The notes under the pieces are model-generated. The model made no database searches. It was not told where the DNA came from and saw only the letters and a list, made by a program, of their open reading frames with translations. 64,000 bases of DNA from Candidatus Bipolaricaulota bacterium. GTDB lineage: Bacteria > Bipolaricaulota > Bipolaricaulia > Bipolaricaulales > Bipolaricaulaceae. The position numbers and the translations under genes were made by a program. The stretch covers positions 13,447 to 77,446 of the forward strand of contig JALHJZ010000004.1 in assembly GCA_022838705.1 (NCBI GenBank), given 5' to 3'. Positions 42,519-49,734 of this stretch are shown here, piece by piece (position 1 is the stretch's first letter; each line of letters starts with the position of its first letter).

Positions 42519-42911
42519 ATGGAGGATAAGGGGACCGAAGAACTGTTCGATCGGCTGGCCGGACGGTACGACGCCTGGTTTGATGAGGAGGGAAAACTTC
42601 CGTTTCAGATCGAACTTGAGGCGTTTCGCTGGGGATCGGCGTCGGCACTGCCCCGTCCAGAAAGCTATTGGAGATGGCCACTGGGGTAGGCTCTATGTCG
42701 AGGAGGGGAAGAGGGGGCATCCGTTCTACTCCCATGCCCGGTTCTACACTTTGGACGAGCTCGAAGCATTGCTTACAGAGACAAGCTTTCGACTGGAATA
42801 CTGCGTCTCCACCCTGTTCCAGCCGCCAGGTCAAGTGGCCGAGCTCGAATTTCCCCGGGAGGGTTGTGATGCCTCCGCGGGCTTTACGGTGCTTGTGGCC
42901 CGAAAGACGGT
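42519..42911 (+). pseudogene. SAM-dependent methyltransferase with internal deletion and frame change
   Basis: The first frame encodes a normal methyltransferase start (ELFDRLAGRYDAWFDEEGKL) and reads to ALPRPES; one frame over it continues LLEMATG at about 42665-42690. The sequence then jumps to a typical C-terminal part in a third frame: WGRLYVEEGKRGHPFYSHAR, FYTLDELEALL and GFTVLVARK. The SAM-binding middle (perhaps 70-100 residues) is missing and the parts are out of frame. The first frame stops at 42689. The original stop seems lost, the 3' end running into the convergent DUF364 gene. Confidence 0.75.
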
Positions 42912-42912
42912 T

Positions 42913-43680
42913 CTATCGCACCGAGCACCAAGTCCTGACGGCGCCGCCGAGCTCCCTCACAGTTTGGGTTCCTGGGCCGCCTTGGACGAAGTTCCCCTGG
43001 TTAAGCCACTCCTTCATCTTTGGGACATCCTCGACGAGCACCCCGCACACGAGCTGAAAGCCGATTTCGTGCAGGGCCTCGGGGAGGAGGCTGGCCGAGG
43101 GGCCGACGATGGCCCGGTTGGGGATGGCCTTGATGAGCTCAAGAAGCCTGGGAAAGGTGGGGCCGACGATGGCCGCCCCGGTCACCACCGCGGCGGCAAA
43201 GCCCATGGGAAGGGCCTCGATGAACGTGTCGGGCAGAGCCCCATGCCGCAAGCGGGGATTGCGCTCGAGCACCGTCACCTCTGCCCCCAAACCCGCAAGC
43301 TCCTGCGCGAACGGGCCCATGTTGCCCACCATGAGGACCCTGTCCCCTTCCTTCGCCCCGAGAAGCTCGATCGGGGAGGCATCGAACAGGAGATCCGTGC
43401 GTCTCCGGAGCGCCGGGACCGAGGCGGCGTTGGCCGCCGCCCAGGCGAGCGCCCGGAGGGCCATGTTCCCCTCCTCCCGCAGCGTGAACAGATCCCGTGC
43501 GGACCTGCCCAAAAGGGGCCGGAACGGGAATCGGGCAAAATCCTCGAGCGGGGTGTGGTAGAGGCCGAGATAGCCCCCGGCGAGTTCGACATAGACGTCG
43601 CTCAGGGCGATGCAGTAGTCCACCACTTTGAGATCCAGGGCCTCGCCAAGTTTCTTTTCCACCAGCTCACCAAGCTCCAT
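42913..43680 (-). CDS. DUF364 (putative heavy-metal chelation, Rossmann-like) protein
   Basis: A 255-residue protein with an N-terminal DUF4213-like part and a Rossmann-like C-terminal half: GDRVLMVGNMGPFAQELAG, VTVLERNPR, AAVVTGAAIVGPTF and IVGPSASLLPEALHEIGF. These fit the DUF364 family, which is linked to metal handling. It is on the opposite strand within the cluster and its ATG is preceded by GGTGGTGA. Confidence 0.82.
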   Translation of the reverse strand: MELGELVEKKLGEALDLKVVDYCIALSDVYVELAGGYLGLYHTPLEDFARFPFRPLLGRSARDLFTLREEGNMALRALAWAAANAASVPALRRRTDLLFDASPIELLGAKEGDRVLMVGNMGPFAQELAGLGAEVTVLERNPRLRHGALPDTFIEALPMGFAAAVVTGAAIVGPTFPRLLELIKAIPNRAIVGPSASLLPEALHEIGFQLVCGVLVEDVPKMKEWLNQGNFVQGGPGTQTVRELGGAVRTWCSVR

Positions 43681-43707
43681 TCACCACCTCCCAAGGCGCC
43701 CAAGGTT

Positions 43708-43736
43708 TTGGCGGAATAGGCAGGGCTGAGTATACT
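43708..43736 (+). promoter_or_regulatory. Promoter of the ABC exporter operon
   Basis: TTGGCG and TATACT with a 17-bp spacer. Two GTATAC elements (43730-43735 and 43748-43753) overlap and follow the -10 and could be an operator. This places the transcription start after a GTG at 43738 and supports the downstream ATG at 43825. Confidence 0.55.
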
Positions 43737-43824
43737 GGTGAAGCGTGTATACGCACATTACTGGTACAGGGGAAGGCCCCCGAAGCTCCGGAAGGCGGTG
43801 CCGGGCTTGGCGAGCGGAAAGAGA

Positions 43825-44793
43825 ATGAACGTGGACCGGGTGATCCAGGTTGAGGGGCTGACCAAGGCTTATGGAGAATTGCTCGCCGTGGCCGCGATCA
43901 GCTTCGAGGTCCAGGAAGGGGAATTGTTCGGGTTCCTCGGCCCAAACGGTGCCGGCAAGACCACCACCATCCGCATGCTCACCGGCCTTGCCAGGCCCAC
44001 ATCCGGCACGGCCCGTGTCCTTGGCTTGGACATCCGCGCGCAGGCGGCCCAAGCGAAACGACACATCGGGGTCGTCCCCGAGCAATCCAACCTCTACGAC
44101 GAGCTTTCGGCCAGGGACAACCTTCTGTTCATGGGGAAGCTCTTCGGGGTCCCGCGTGGGGAGCGAAGGCGCCGGGCAGAGGGACTCCTGCGCATGTTCC
44201 GGCTGGAGGATCGCAAGAATAGCCATTTTGCTGCGCTTTCGCGGGGGATGAAGCGGGCCCTCACCATCGCCGCGGCCATGGTTCACCACCCTAAACTCCT
44301 CTTCTTGGACGAGCCCACATTAGGCCTCGACGTGGCTGCAGCCCGGTCACTGCGGGCCCTGATCGCCGGGCTCCACGATCAAGGGGTGACGGTGTTCCTC
44401 ACGACTCATTACCTGGAGGAAGCCGGCCTCCTCTGCGACCGGATCGCCATCTTGGTTTCGGGGAAAGTAGTGCGGACTGGGACCCCAGCGGAGCTCAAGC
44501 GAGCAGCGGAAGGGGAGTCGGTGATCGAGGTCCGGTTCGGAAAACCCGTGCCCGAGGCACGGGATGTGTTTACTAGCCGCCTCCCCGGCGCGCAGGTGGT
44601 GGCGATGAACGGCCATGAACTTCGTATCCTGGGCGGGGACCCCGCTCAAGCGTATAGGGTTGTGTTCGCCTTCTCCGAGGAGAAGGAGGTAGCGATCGAA
44701 GCCGTGAACACTGTAAAACCTAGCTTGGAGGACGCATTCCTCAAGATCACCGACCTGAGCCCAGTGGCGATGACTCAGGAGAAGGGGAAGTGA
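43825..44793 (+). CDS. ABC-2-type transporter ATP-binding protein
   Basis: A 322-residue ATPase of the CcmA/DrrA group: Walker A GPNGAGKTTT, VVPEQSNLYDELSARDNL, signature ALSRGMKRALTIAAAM (degenerate LSxGM form usual here), Walker B LLFLDEPTLGLD, switch TTHYLEEA. A C-terminal extension (about residues 230-322) is typical. The stop overlaps the permease start (TGATG). Confidence 0.92.
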   Translation: MNVDRVIQVEGLTKAYGELLAVAAISFEVQEGELFGFLGPNGAGKTTTIRMLTGLARPTSGTARVLGLDIRAQAAQAKRHIGVVPEQSNLYDELSARDNLLFMGKLFGVPRGERRRRAEGLLRMFRLEDRKNSHFAALSRGMKRALTIAAAMVHHPKLLFLDEPTLGLDVAAARSLRALIAGLHDQGVTVFLTTHYLEEAGLLCDRIAILVSGKVVRTGTPAELKRAAEGESVIEVRFGKPVPEARDVFTSRLPGAQVVAMNGHELRILGGDPAQAYRVVFAFSEEKEVAIEAVNTVKPSLEDAFLKITDLSPVAMTQEKGK

Positions 44794-44840
44794 TGTGGCG
44801 GGATGAGCTGCGCGGCGTTTAGGCCATCGTCCAAAAGGAC

Positions 44841-45518
44841 ATGCGCACCTATTACCTCAAGCCCCCAGCGGTGAGCTGGGGGATCGTGTTCCCCATCACC
44901 TGGATCCTCGCCTTTTACCTGCGGAGCCCACGGGACTTCGCTGAGCTTGTTCCTGGTCTCATCGCTATGACGGCACTGTTCAGCACCACGGCGGCCGAGG
45001 CGGTGGTGATCAATTTCGAGCTCCGTCTGGGATCGCTCGAGCGGTTGCTCCTCGCGCCCATCGGCGTGCCGGCGGTGTTCCTGGGGAAGGTGCTTGGGGG
45101 CGCCTTGTTCGGCTTGATAATGACGGCCGCCGTCGCCCTGGGGTCGATCCTCGCCCTGGGCCTTTCTGTGAACGTGGTCTACCTCTTAATGGTCCTGATC
45201 CCGGCGCTCCTCGCGTTCTCCTCGCTTGGTGCACTTCTTTGCGTCATGGTGCGGGAGGTGTTTGAGGCCCAGACGCTGCTCAACCTCCCCCGGTTCCTCA
45301 TGATCTTTCTGAGCGGGGTGGTGTACCCGGTCTCGGCTATGCCCCGGGCGCTTCAGGCCCTGGCCAAAGTCCTTCCGCTCACCTACGCCGTGGACGGGCT
45401 CCGGGCCGCCTTTTGGGGTCCGGGTGCGGCGGCTTACGTGGACGCGCTCGTCCTCCTGGGCTTTGCTCTGGCGTTCGTGGTTCCGGGGATGCGGCTCCTC
45501 GCCCGCCGGTTCGAGTAA
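44841..45518 (+). CDS. ABC-2-type permease, N-terminally interrupted by an amber codon
   Basis: The natural start is the ATG at 44793, overlapping the ATPase stop. After nine codons (MWRDELRGV) a TAG at 44820-44822 interrupts the frame. The frame then continues AIVQKDMRTYYLKPPAVSWG and six hydrophobic segments to a normal end. TAG could come from TGG (Trp) by one change. The first in-frame ATG after it is at 44841 (225 residues), with AAAAGGA too close to be a good ribosome site. Either a pseudogene, a start shift, or a sequence error. Confidence 0.7.
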   Translation: MRTYYLKPPAVSWGIVFPITWILAFYLRSPRDFAELVPGLIAMTALFSTTAAEAVVINFELRLGSLERLLLAPIGVPAVFLGKVLGGALFGLIMTAAVALGSILALGLSVNVVYLLMVLIPALLAFSSLGALLCVMVREVFEAQTLLNLPRFLMIFLSGVVYPVSAMPRALQALAKVLPLTYAVDGLRAAFWGPGAAAYVDALVLLGFALAFVVPGMRLLARRFE

Positions 45519-45581
45519 CCGGCTTCCCTCTGTGATGTCTCAAACCAAGAGATTTTGCACGTAGTTACAGAGAAAAAAGCC

Positions 45582-45643
45582 ACCACCAGGACGCCGCGAT
45601 TCAAAGGATAATTTTAGAATTGGAACCCCCAATTCCTGGTGGT
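45582..45643. repeat. Nested inverted repeats in an AT-richer gap
   Basis: An outer 9-bp repeat (ACCACCAGG/CCTGGTGGT, 45582-45590 with 45635-45643) encloses an inner 7-bp hairpin (GAATTGG/CCAATTC, 45617-45635, 5-base loop). The surrounding 45520-45740 is visibly AT-richer than the rest. Possible terminator or attenuator structure, or a mobile-element scar. Confidence 0.4.
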
Positions 45644-45685
45644 TTGGAGGTAGGCTCTGTGTGTTCCCTGTAGCAACTCCCAGGC

Positions 45686-45714
45686 TTGACAGGTTGGAGG
45701 GCCTTGGCCATAAT
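45686..45714 (+). promoter_or_regulatory. Promoter of the Rrf2-like gene
   Basis: Perfect TTGACA and CATAAT with a 17-bp spacer, about 30 bases before the Rrf2 start. Strong despite the broken gene downstream. Confidence 0.7.
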
Positions 45715-45745
45715 AAGGGGATAAAGAGGTAGATTTATCTTGAAC

Positions 45746-45970
45746 ATGTTCTCCCGTACCGCCAAGTACGCGATCAAGGCCCTGACGGAGCTGGCTGCCG
45801 GGGATCGCTCGCTCAAGATCCGGGAGCTGGCCCAGGCCGCCGGGATCCCCCAGCCATTCTTGGCCAAGCTCGTCCCCCCCTGGTGCAGGCCGGGATCATC
45901 ACCTCCACCCGGGGCAAACGGGGCGGCCTCGCCTTCTCCCACCCCCCGGAGGAGGTCTCCCTGGCCGAGG
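45746..45970 (+). pseudogene. Rrf2-family regulator, frameshifted and truncated
   Basis: MFSRTAKYAIKALTELAAG begins a canonical Rrf2 winged helix, continuing to GIPQPFLAKLV. At a run of seven Cs (45874-45880) the frame changes, and the Rrf2 sequence resumes one frame over as LVQAGIITSTRGKRGG and HPPEEVSLAE. The rest of the protein, including any cluster-binding cysteines, is absent. Instead a Gly/Arg-rich frame leads into the ferredoxin. A one-base error in the C-run would restore only the HTH. Confidence 0.75.
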
Positions 45971-46037
45971 CAGGGGGCAGGGTTGCAGCGGAGGCCGCGG
46001 CTGGGGAAGAAGGCTCGGCGGGGGCGGCGCGCAGGGA

Positions 46038-46253
46038 ATGGCTGCCCCGGGAGCGCGCTTCAGAGCCGCCGCAACGTCGGAGACCGGCGTCCCCATCGTG
46101 GATATGGCGAAGTGCATCGGGTGCGGACAATGCGCCAATGCCTGCCCACACGGGGCAATCGAGATGCGCAATGGGAAAGCATGGGTGAGTTCGGCCCTCT
46201 GCCGGCGATGCGGGGTGTGCCTGCCCGGGTGTCCGACCGGAGCGCTGAGCTAG
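46038..46253 (+). CDS. 2[4Fe-4S] ferredoxin
   Basis: A 71-residue protein with two cluster motifs, CIGCGQCANACPHGAI and CRRCGVCLPGCPTGAL. The same frame is open upstream and reads Gly/Arg-rich sequence (GRGRGQGCSGGRGWGRRL), so the true protein may have started earlier as a Gly-rich ferredoxin like others in NifX clusters, or may be fused to the Rrf2 remnant. An internal ATG at 46104 is an alternative start. It likely donates electrons or clusters to the neighbouring ATPases. Confidence 0.75.
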   Translation: MAAPGARFRAAATSETGVPIVDMAKCIGCGQCANACPHGAIEMRNGKAWVSSALCRRCGVCLPGCPTGALS

Positions 46254-46343
46254 CTGATGCACGTCCTCGTCCCGTACGACAGCGTAGCCCATCCCCCTCT
46301 CCGCGGGGGATGGGGGGATCTGCGCCCTCGTCGAAATGAGGGA

Positions 46344-46878
46344 ATGCAGACTCCTATTCGAGTGCTCGCGCACAACTCACAGGCCATGGACGTGGACCTG
46401 GCCCCCATCACTGACATCTTCACCATGCCGCTTGTAACCACGTCGGCAGGCTCCCCTACGTACTAGAGAAGGCCCCAGGGGTACACGCGTGGGCCCCGGA
46501 GGGGATGGCCTCCCACCTCCGACAGCGGGCACGAGGCGCGGGGTTCACCTCGGGGACGAGCCCTGCGACCTTGGAGGAACGCTCTTGTCGATGGGGACGA
46601 TGAGCCGTACGGTACGGGAATACGGACTGGTGGTGGCCACGCCGCAGGGCGGTGTGCTCATCTGAGGGTGCGCCTACCCCGGCGTGGAACGAACGGCGAG
46701 CCATGCCGCCGCGATCAGCGGAGCCAAGCTCCGCCTCGTTCGAGGTGGGTTCCCCCTCGGTGGGGTCCCGTCGCCGAGGACCCGCGAGGCGGCAGCGCGC
46801 CTGGCCACCGCTGAGGACTCTGGGGCTCCCGGGCACTGCACGGGGAAGGAGTCGACGACGACCTCGTCGTACGGTTGA
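46344..46878 (+). pseudogene. Decayed metallo-beta-lactamase-fold hydrolase (COG1237-like)
   Basis: No intact gene fills 46254-46939, but pieces of one protein appear in order in different frames: VLAHNSQAMDVDLAPITDIF, then with a shift HVGRLPYVLEKAPGVHAWAP and EGMASHLRQRARGAGFT, then YGLVVATPQGGVLI, an in-frame TGA, GCAYPGVER, KLRLVRGGFPLGG and GHCTGKE. GC(S/A)xPG, GGFHLGG and HCTG are hallmarks of the DHPS-like MBL family. The HxHxDH metal site is destroyed and the N-terminus is missing. A 9-bp hairpin (CCATCCCCC/GGGGGATGG) lies just upstream at about 46288-46312. Confidence 0.6.
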
Positions 46879-46939
46879 GGGGTTCAGAGGCCCTCAGGGC
46901 GAGGGAGAAGCCGTGTAGAGGGTTGCGAAGGGGGAAGAG

Positions 46940-47773
46940 ATGAACAAGCCACAGCATGTGCTCATGGTCCTGTCGGGGAAGGGCGGTGTGGGGAAGTCAA
47001 CGGTGGCCGTGAACGTTGCGGTCGCGCTTGCCCACCGCATGCAGGTCGGGCTGCTCGATGCCGACCTTCACGGTCCGAATGTGCCGAAGATGCTCGCCAT
47101 CGAGGATCAACCGATGCCGATCCGCAATGGGAAACTCTATCCCGTGGTTACCCCCCACAACCTGGCAGTGGCCTCGATCGCATTCGCTCTCCCCACTCGA
47201 GACGCCCCCGTCATCTGGCGAGGGCCACTCAAGATGAAGGCCATCCAGCAGTTGCTCGAGGAGGTGGAGTGGGGACCCCTCGACCTCCTCGTCGCCGACC
47301 TCCCCCCGGGGACAGGGGACGAAGCCCTGTCCGTGGCCCAGCTCGTGGGGAAGGCAGCGACCGCGGTCGTGGTCACGACGCCCCAGGACGTGGCCCTCCT
47401 CGATGCGGGCAAGGCAGTGACGTTCGCCCGCAAGGTGGGTGTGGACAGGATCGGCGTGGTGGAGAACATGGCGTCCCTCGTCTGCCCTCACTGTGGGGCG
47501 GAGATCGACCTCTACGGAACGGGCGGTGGGGAGAGGCTCGCGGCGCGGATGAATGTCCCCTTTCTGGGCCACATCCCACTCATCCCGGAGGTGGTCCGCG
47601 GGGGGGACACAGGCCAGCCGGCGGTGCTGGTGCCGAGCATTCGCGAACCGTTCCTCGCGGTCGCTGACGCGATCTGGTCGCTCGTGATCGGTGCCCCACA
47701 AACGGGGACAATCGGCACTTCCACGGGCCGGGCCCGGCGAAAGAACCATGGCGAGCAGGAGAGCCCCCAGTGA
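46940..47773 (+). CDS. mrp: Mrp/NBP35-type iron-sulfur cluster carrier ATPase
   Basis: A 277-residue P-loop ATPase: KGGVGKST (about residues 14-21), DADLHGPNVPKML, VADLPPGTGDEAL and the cluster-binding CPHC in ASLVCPHCGAEIDLYGTGGG. Length and motifs match ApbC/Mrp. A charged tail of about 25 residues follows. It is the intact Mrp that accompanies ORP-type clusters. GTGA overlap with the DUF89 gene. Confidence 0.95.
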   Translation: MNKPQHVLMVLSGKGGVGKSTVAVNVAVALAHRMQVGLLDADLHGPNVPKMLAIEDQPMPIRNGKLYPVVTPHNLAVASIAFALPTRDAPVIWRGPLKMKAIQQLLEEVEWGPLDLLVADLPPGTGDEALSVAQLVGKAATAVVVTTPQDVALLDAGKAVTFARKVGVDRIGVVENMASLVCPHCGAEIDLYGTGGGERLAARMNVPFLGHIPLIPEVVRGGDTGQPAVLVPSIREPFLAVADAIWSLVIGAPQTGTIGTSTGRARRKNHGEQESPQ

Positions 47774-48621
47774 GGACCTACCCGGAGTGCATCCCGTGCA
47801 TCCTGCGGGCGACCGTGGCCGGAGCACGCCGCGCTCGGGCCGCAGAGGAGGCGGCGTGGGGGATCGCGACGGAGGTCGCCCGGCTCGCGGCGTACTGGGA
47901 CCGATCACAGCCCCCGATCCTCCTCGGGGCGGAAGCCGGCCGGTCGTTGCGGAGGACCCTCGGGGTCGCCGATCCGTACCACGCGGAGAAGCAGGCGGCC
48001 AACGCCGCGGCCCTGGCCCGGTACGCACAGTGGAAGGATGAGGTCGCCCGGGCTCCCGATCCGCTGCTCCACGCGCTGCGGTTGGCCGCGGCCGGCAACA
48101 GCCTCGACCTCGGGCTCCACGCCCGCCTCGACTGGACGGGAGTGGATGCGGCGGCCGCCCTCCCGTTCGCGCGGAGCGACTACGATCTCTTTCGTGCGGC
48201 GCTTGCGGCCGTGCGCGGGGTCCTCTACCTCGCCGACAACGCAGGGGAGATCGTCCTCGATCGGATCCTCATCGAGGAACTGCGGGCCCGTGGCCTGATG
48301 GTGACCGTTGCCGTGCGCGGCGCGCCCACGCTCAACGACGCCACGACCGACGATGCCCACGCGGTCGGGCTGGATAAGGTCGCGGAGGTCATCACCACCG
48401 GGTCCGATCTCCCTGGGGTGAGCCTTCCTTCCTCGTCGCCCCAGTTCCGGACCAGGTTCCGAAGCGCGGAGCTCATCCTGAGCAAGGGGATGGGGAACTT
48501 CGAGGGCCTATCGGGGGAGCAAGCGCCGCTCTTCTTCCTCCTCCAGGCGAAGTGTCCGCCGGTGGCGCACGAGGCCGGGGTCGAGGTGGGCTGCCTCATC
48601 TTCCTCCGCGGGCCGGGTTGA
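47770..48621 (+). CDS. DUF89 (ARMT1-like) protein
   Basis: A 283-residue protein: CIPCILRA at residues 7-14, GNSLDLGLH, YLADNAGEIVLDRILIEEL and LILSKGMGNFEGLSG. These are diagnostic for the DUF89 family of metal-dependent phosphatases or damage-control enzymes (AF1104 type). Start GTG overlaps the mrp stop. Association with Mrp suggests a metal-related role, but no substrate can be named. Confidence 0.88.
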   Translation: MRTYPECIPCILRATVAGARRARAAEEAAWGIATEVARLAAYWDRSQPPILLGAEAGRSLRRTLGVADPYHAEKQAANAAALARYAQWKDEVARAPDPLLHALRLAAAGNSLDLGLHARLDWTGVDAAAALPFARSDYDLFRAALAAVRGVLYLADNAGEIVLDRILIEELRARGLMVTVAVRGAPTLNDATTDDAHAVGLDKVAEVITTGSDLPGVSLPSSSPQFRTRFRSAELILSKGMGNFEGLSGEQAPLFFLLQAKCPPVAHEAGVEVGCLIFLRGPG

Positions 48622-48655
48622 CGGTCACCCAGCGCTGCGGCACAGTGGTGCGGAC

Positions 48656-49090
48656 ATGACCGACCGCGCGGTGAACATGTTCGAGACCTTCCTCAGGCGG
48701 CGGGGCCTCCACGTCACCCAATCGCGGCGGGCCGTGGTCGAGGCCGTGTTCTCCCTCCCCGCCCACTTCGAGGCGGCGGACCTGTGGGCCGCCCTGCGGG
48801 GCGTGGTCTCGTCGGCGGCCACGGTGTACCGCACCCTGGAGCTCCTCGAGGAGGCGGGGCTCGTCCGGCGCGTGTCGTTCGGCGAGGCCCACGCCCACTA
48901 CGAGCACGTACTGGGGCGGGAGGACCACGGCCACCTCGTGTGCCGTCGGTGCGGGCGGGTGGTGGAGTTCTCCGACCCGGCGCTGAAGAAGGTGGTGACC
49001 GAGGCCGCGGCGCGCCACGAGTTCACGCTCGCGGAGGTCGTCGTCCAGGGGTACGGGGTGTGCCCAGCATGCCGGGCCGCGGGGCTATAA
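48656..49090 (+). CDS. Fur-family transcriptional regulator
   Basis: A 144-residue Fur/PerR/Zur-type repressor: winged helix with LHVTQSRRAVVEAVF and SAATVYRTLELLEEAGLV, metal site HYEHVLGREDHGHLVC, structural-zinc pairs CRRC and CPAC. The metal specificity (Fe, Zn, peroxide) cannot be decided. It is last in the metal cluster. Its TAA stop lies inside the TATAAT box of the tRNA promoter. Confidence 0.93.
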   Translation: MTDRAVNMFETFLRRRGLHVTQSRRAVVEAVFSLPAHFEAADLWAALRGVVSSAATVYRTLELLEEAGLVRRVSFGEAHAHYEHVLGREDHGHLVCRRCGRVVEFSDPALKKVVTEAAARHEFTLAEVVVQGYGVCPACRAAGL

Positions 49091-49091
49091 T
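49061..49091 (+). promoter_or_regulatory. tRNA-Leu promoter
   Basis: Perfect TATAAT at 49086-49091, 9 bases before the tRNA 5' end; only a weak -35 (TGCCCA, 19-bp spacing). It sits on the fur stop codon. Confidence 0.55.
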
Positions 49092-49100
49092 CTCGTGAGC

Positions 49101-49189
49101 GCCGGGGTGGCGGAATGGGCAGACGCGCGGGACTCAAAATCCCGTGCCCGGAGACGGGCGTGTGGGTTCGACTCCCACCCTCGGCACCA
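49101..49189 (+). tRNA. tRNA-Leu(CAA)
   Basis: An 89-base class II tRNA with encoded CCA. The acceptor stem GCCGGGG pairs with CCTCGGC (one G-U). Anticodon loop CTCAAAA gives anticodon CAA, reading UUG. The long variable arm TGCCCGGAGACGGGCG and TPsiC loop GGGTTCGACTCCC are clear. Confidence 0.97.
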
Positions 49190-49194
49190 CGACG

Positions 49195-49734
49195 ATGACC
49201 GATCTTGTGAGGATCCTGGGATACCTTCTCCGCGGCCGAACCTCGCTCTGGCAGTGCTACACGGCCGTATCGTGGCGCACCTGCGAGGGCTGCCTGGCAT
49301 GGCACGGCCGGATCGTGACCGACCCCCGTGCGTTCCCATCGCACAACGGCTGCCCCCATGAGGTGCGCCGCTTCCCCGTGTGGAGGCTAGCGGCCTACCG
49401 GGCCCACGGCCAGAGGATGGCGGAGCGGGCCCGGGAGGAGCTCCACCGCCGCGAGCTCTTCCGCCAAGCGCTAGCTCTTCTCCCCACCGATCCCGAGCGG
49501 AGCCTGAGCCTCGTCGATCAGGCGGCGTCCGTGGACGTGTACCTCCCCGAGGTCGAGAGCTTGGCGCGCGATCCGGCCCTCGCCGACCCCAACCTTCGGG
49601 CCGAGCTGCGGGAGATCCTCCTCCGCCACTGGAAGTCCAAGTTCGCCCGGGACCGGTACGAGCGCCAACCCGAACTCGCCCGTACCCAACAGGAGGAGTG
49701 GGGTGTCCAGCGGATCAAGGAGCTCCTCCCGTAG
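49195..49734 (+). CDS. Protein of unknown function with a Cys/His cluster
   Basis: A 179-residue protein starting 5 bases after the tRNA. Residues about 29-55 contain TCEGCLAWHGRIVTDP and HNGCPHE: three Cys and two or three His that could bind zinc, in a layout faintly like the end of phage head-morphogenesis (Mu F-like) domains. The C-terminal 120 residues are highly charged helices. No function assigned. The tRNA and this gene probably share a transcript. Confidence 0.65.
   Translation: MTDLVRILGYLLRGRTSLWQCYTAVSWRTCEGCLAWHGRIVTDPRAFPSHNGCPHEVRRFPVWRLAAYRAHGQRMAERAREELHRRELFRQALALLPTDPERSLSLVDQAASVDVYLPEVESLARDPALADPNLRAELREILLRHWKSKFARDRYERQPELARTQQEEWGVQRIKELLP

Noticed and set aside
42511..43719. 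A single 402-codon gene on the plus strand from 42511
   Set aside because: Only its first part matches a protein (methyltransferase C-terminus). From about 42912 it is the antisense of the well-supported DUF364 gene.
44820..44822. Amber codon read as pyrrolysine or a recoded stop
   Set aside because: The position fits Trp (one-base change from TGG), the protein is a membrane permease, and no pyl genes or recoding element are seen.
46257..46466. A 69-codon gene after the ferredoxin
   Set aside because: Only its second half matches anything (the MBL relic), the family continues in another frame, and the first half overlaps a hairpin. Treated as part of the pseudogene region.
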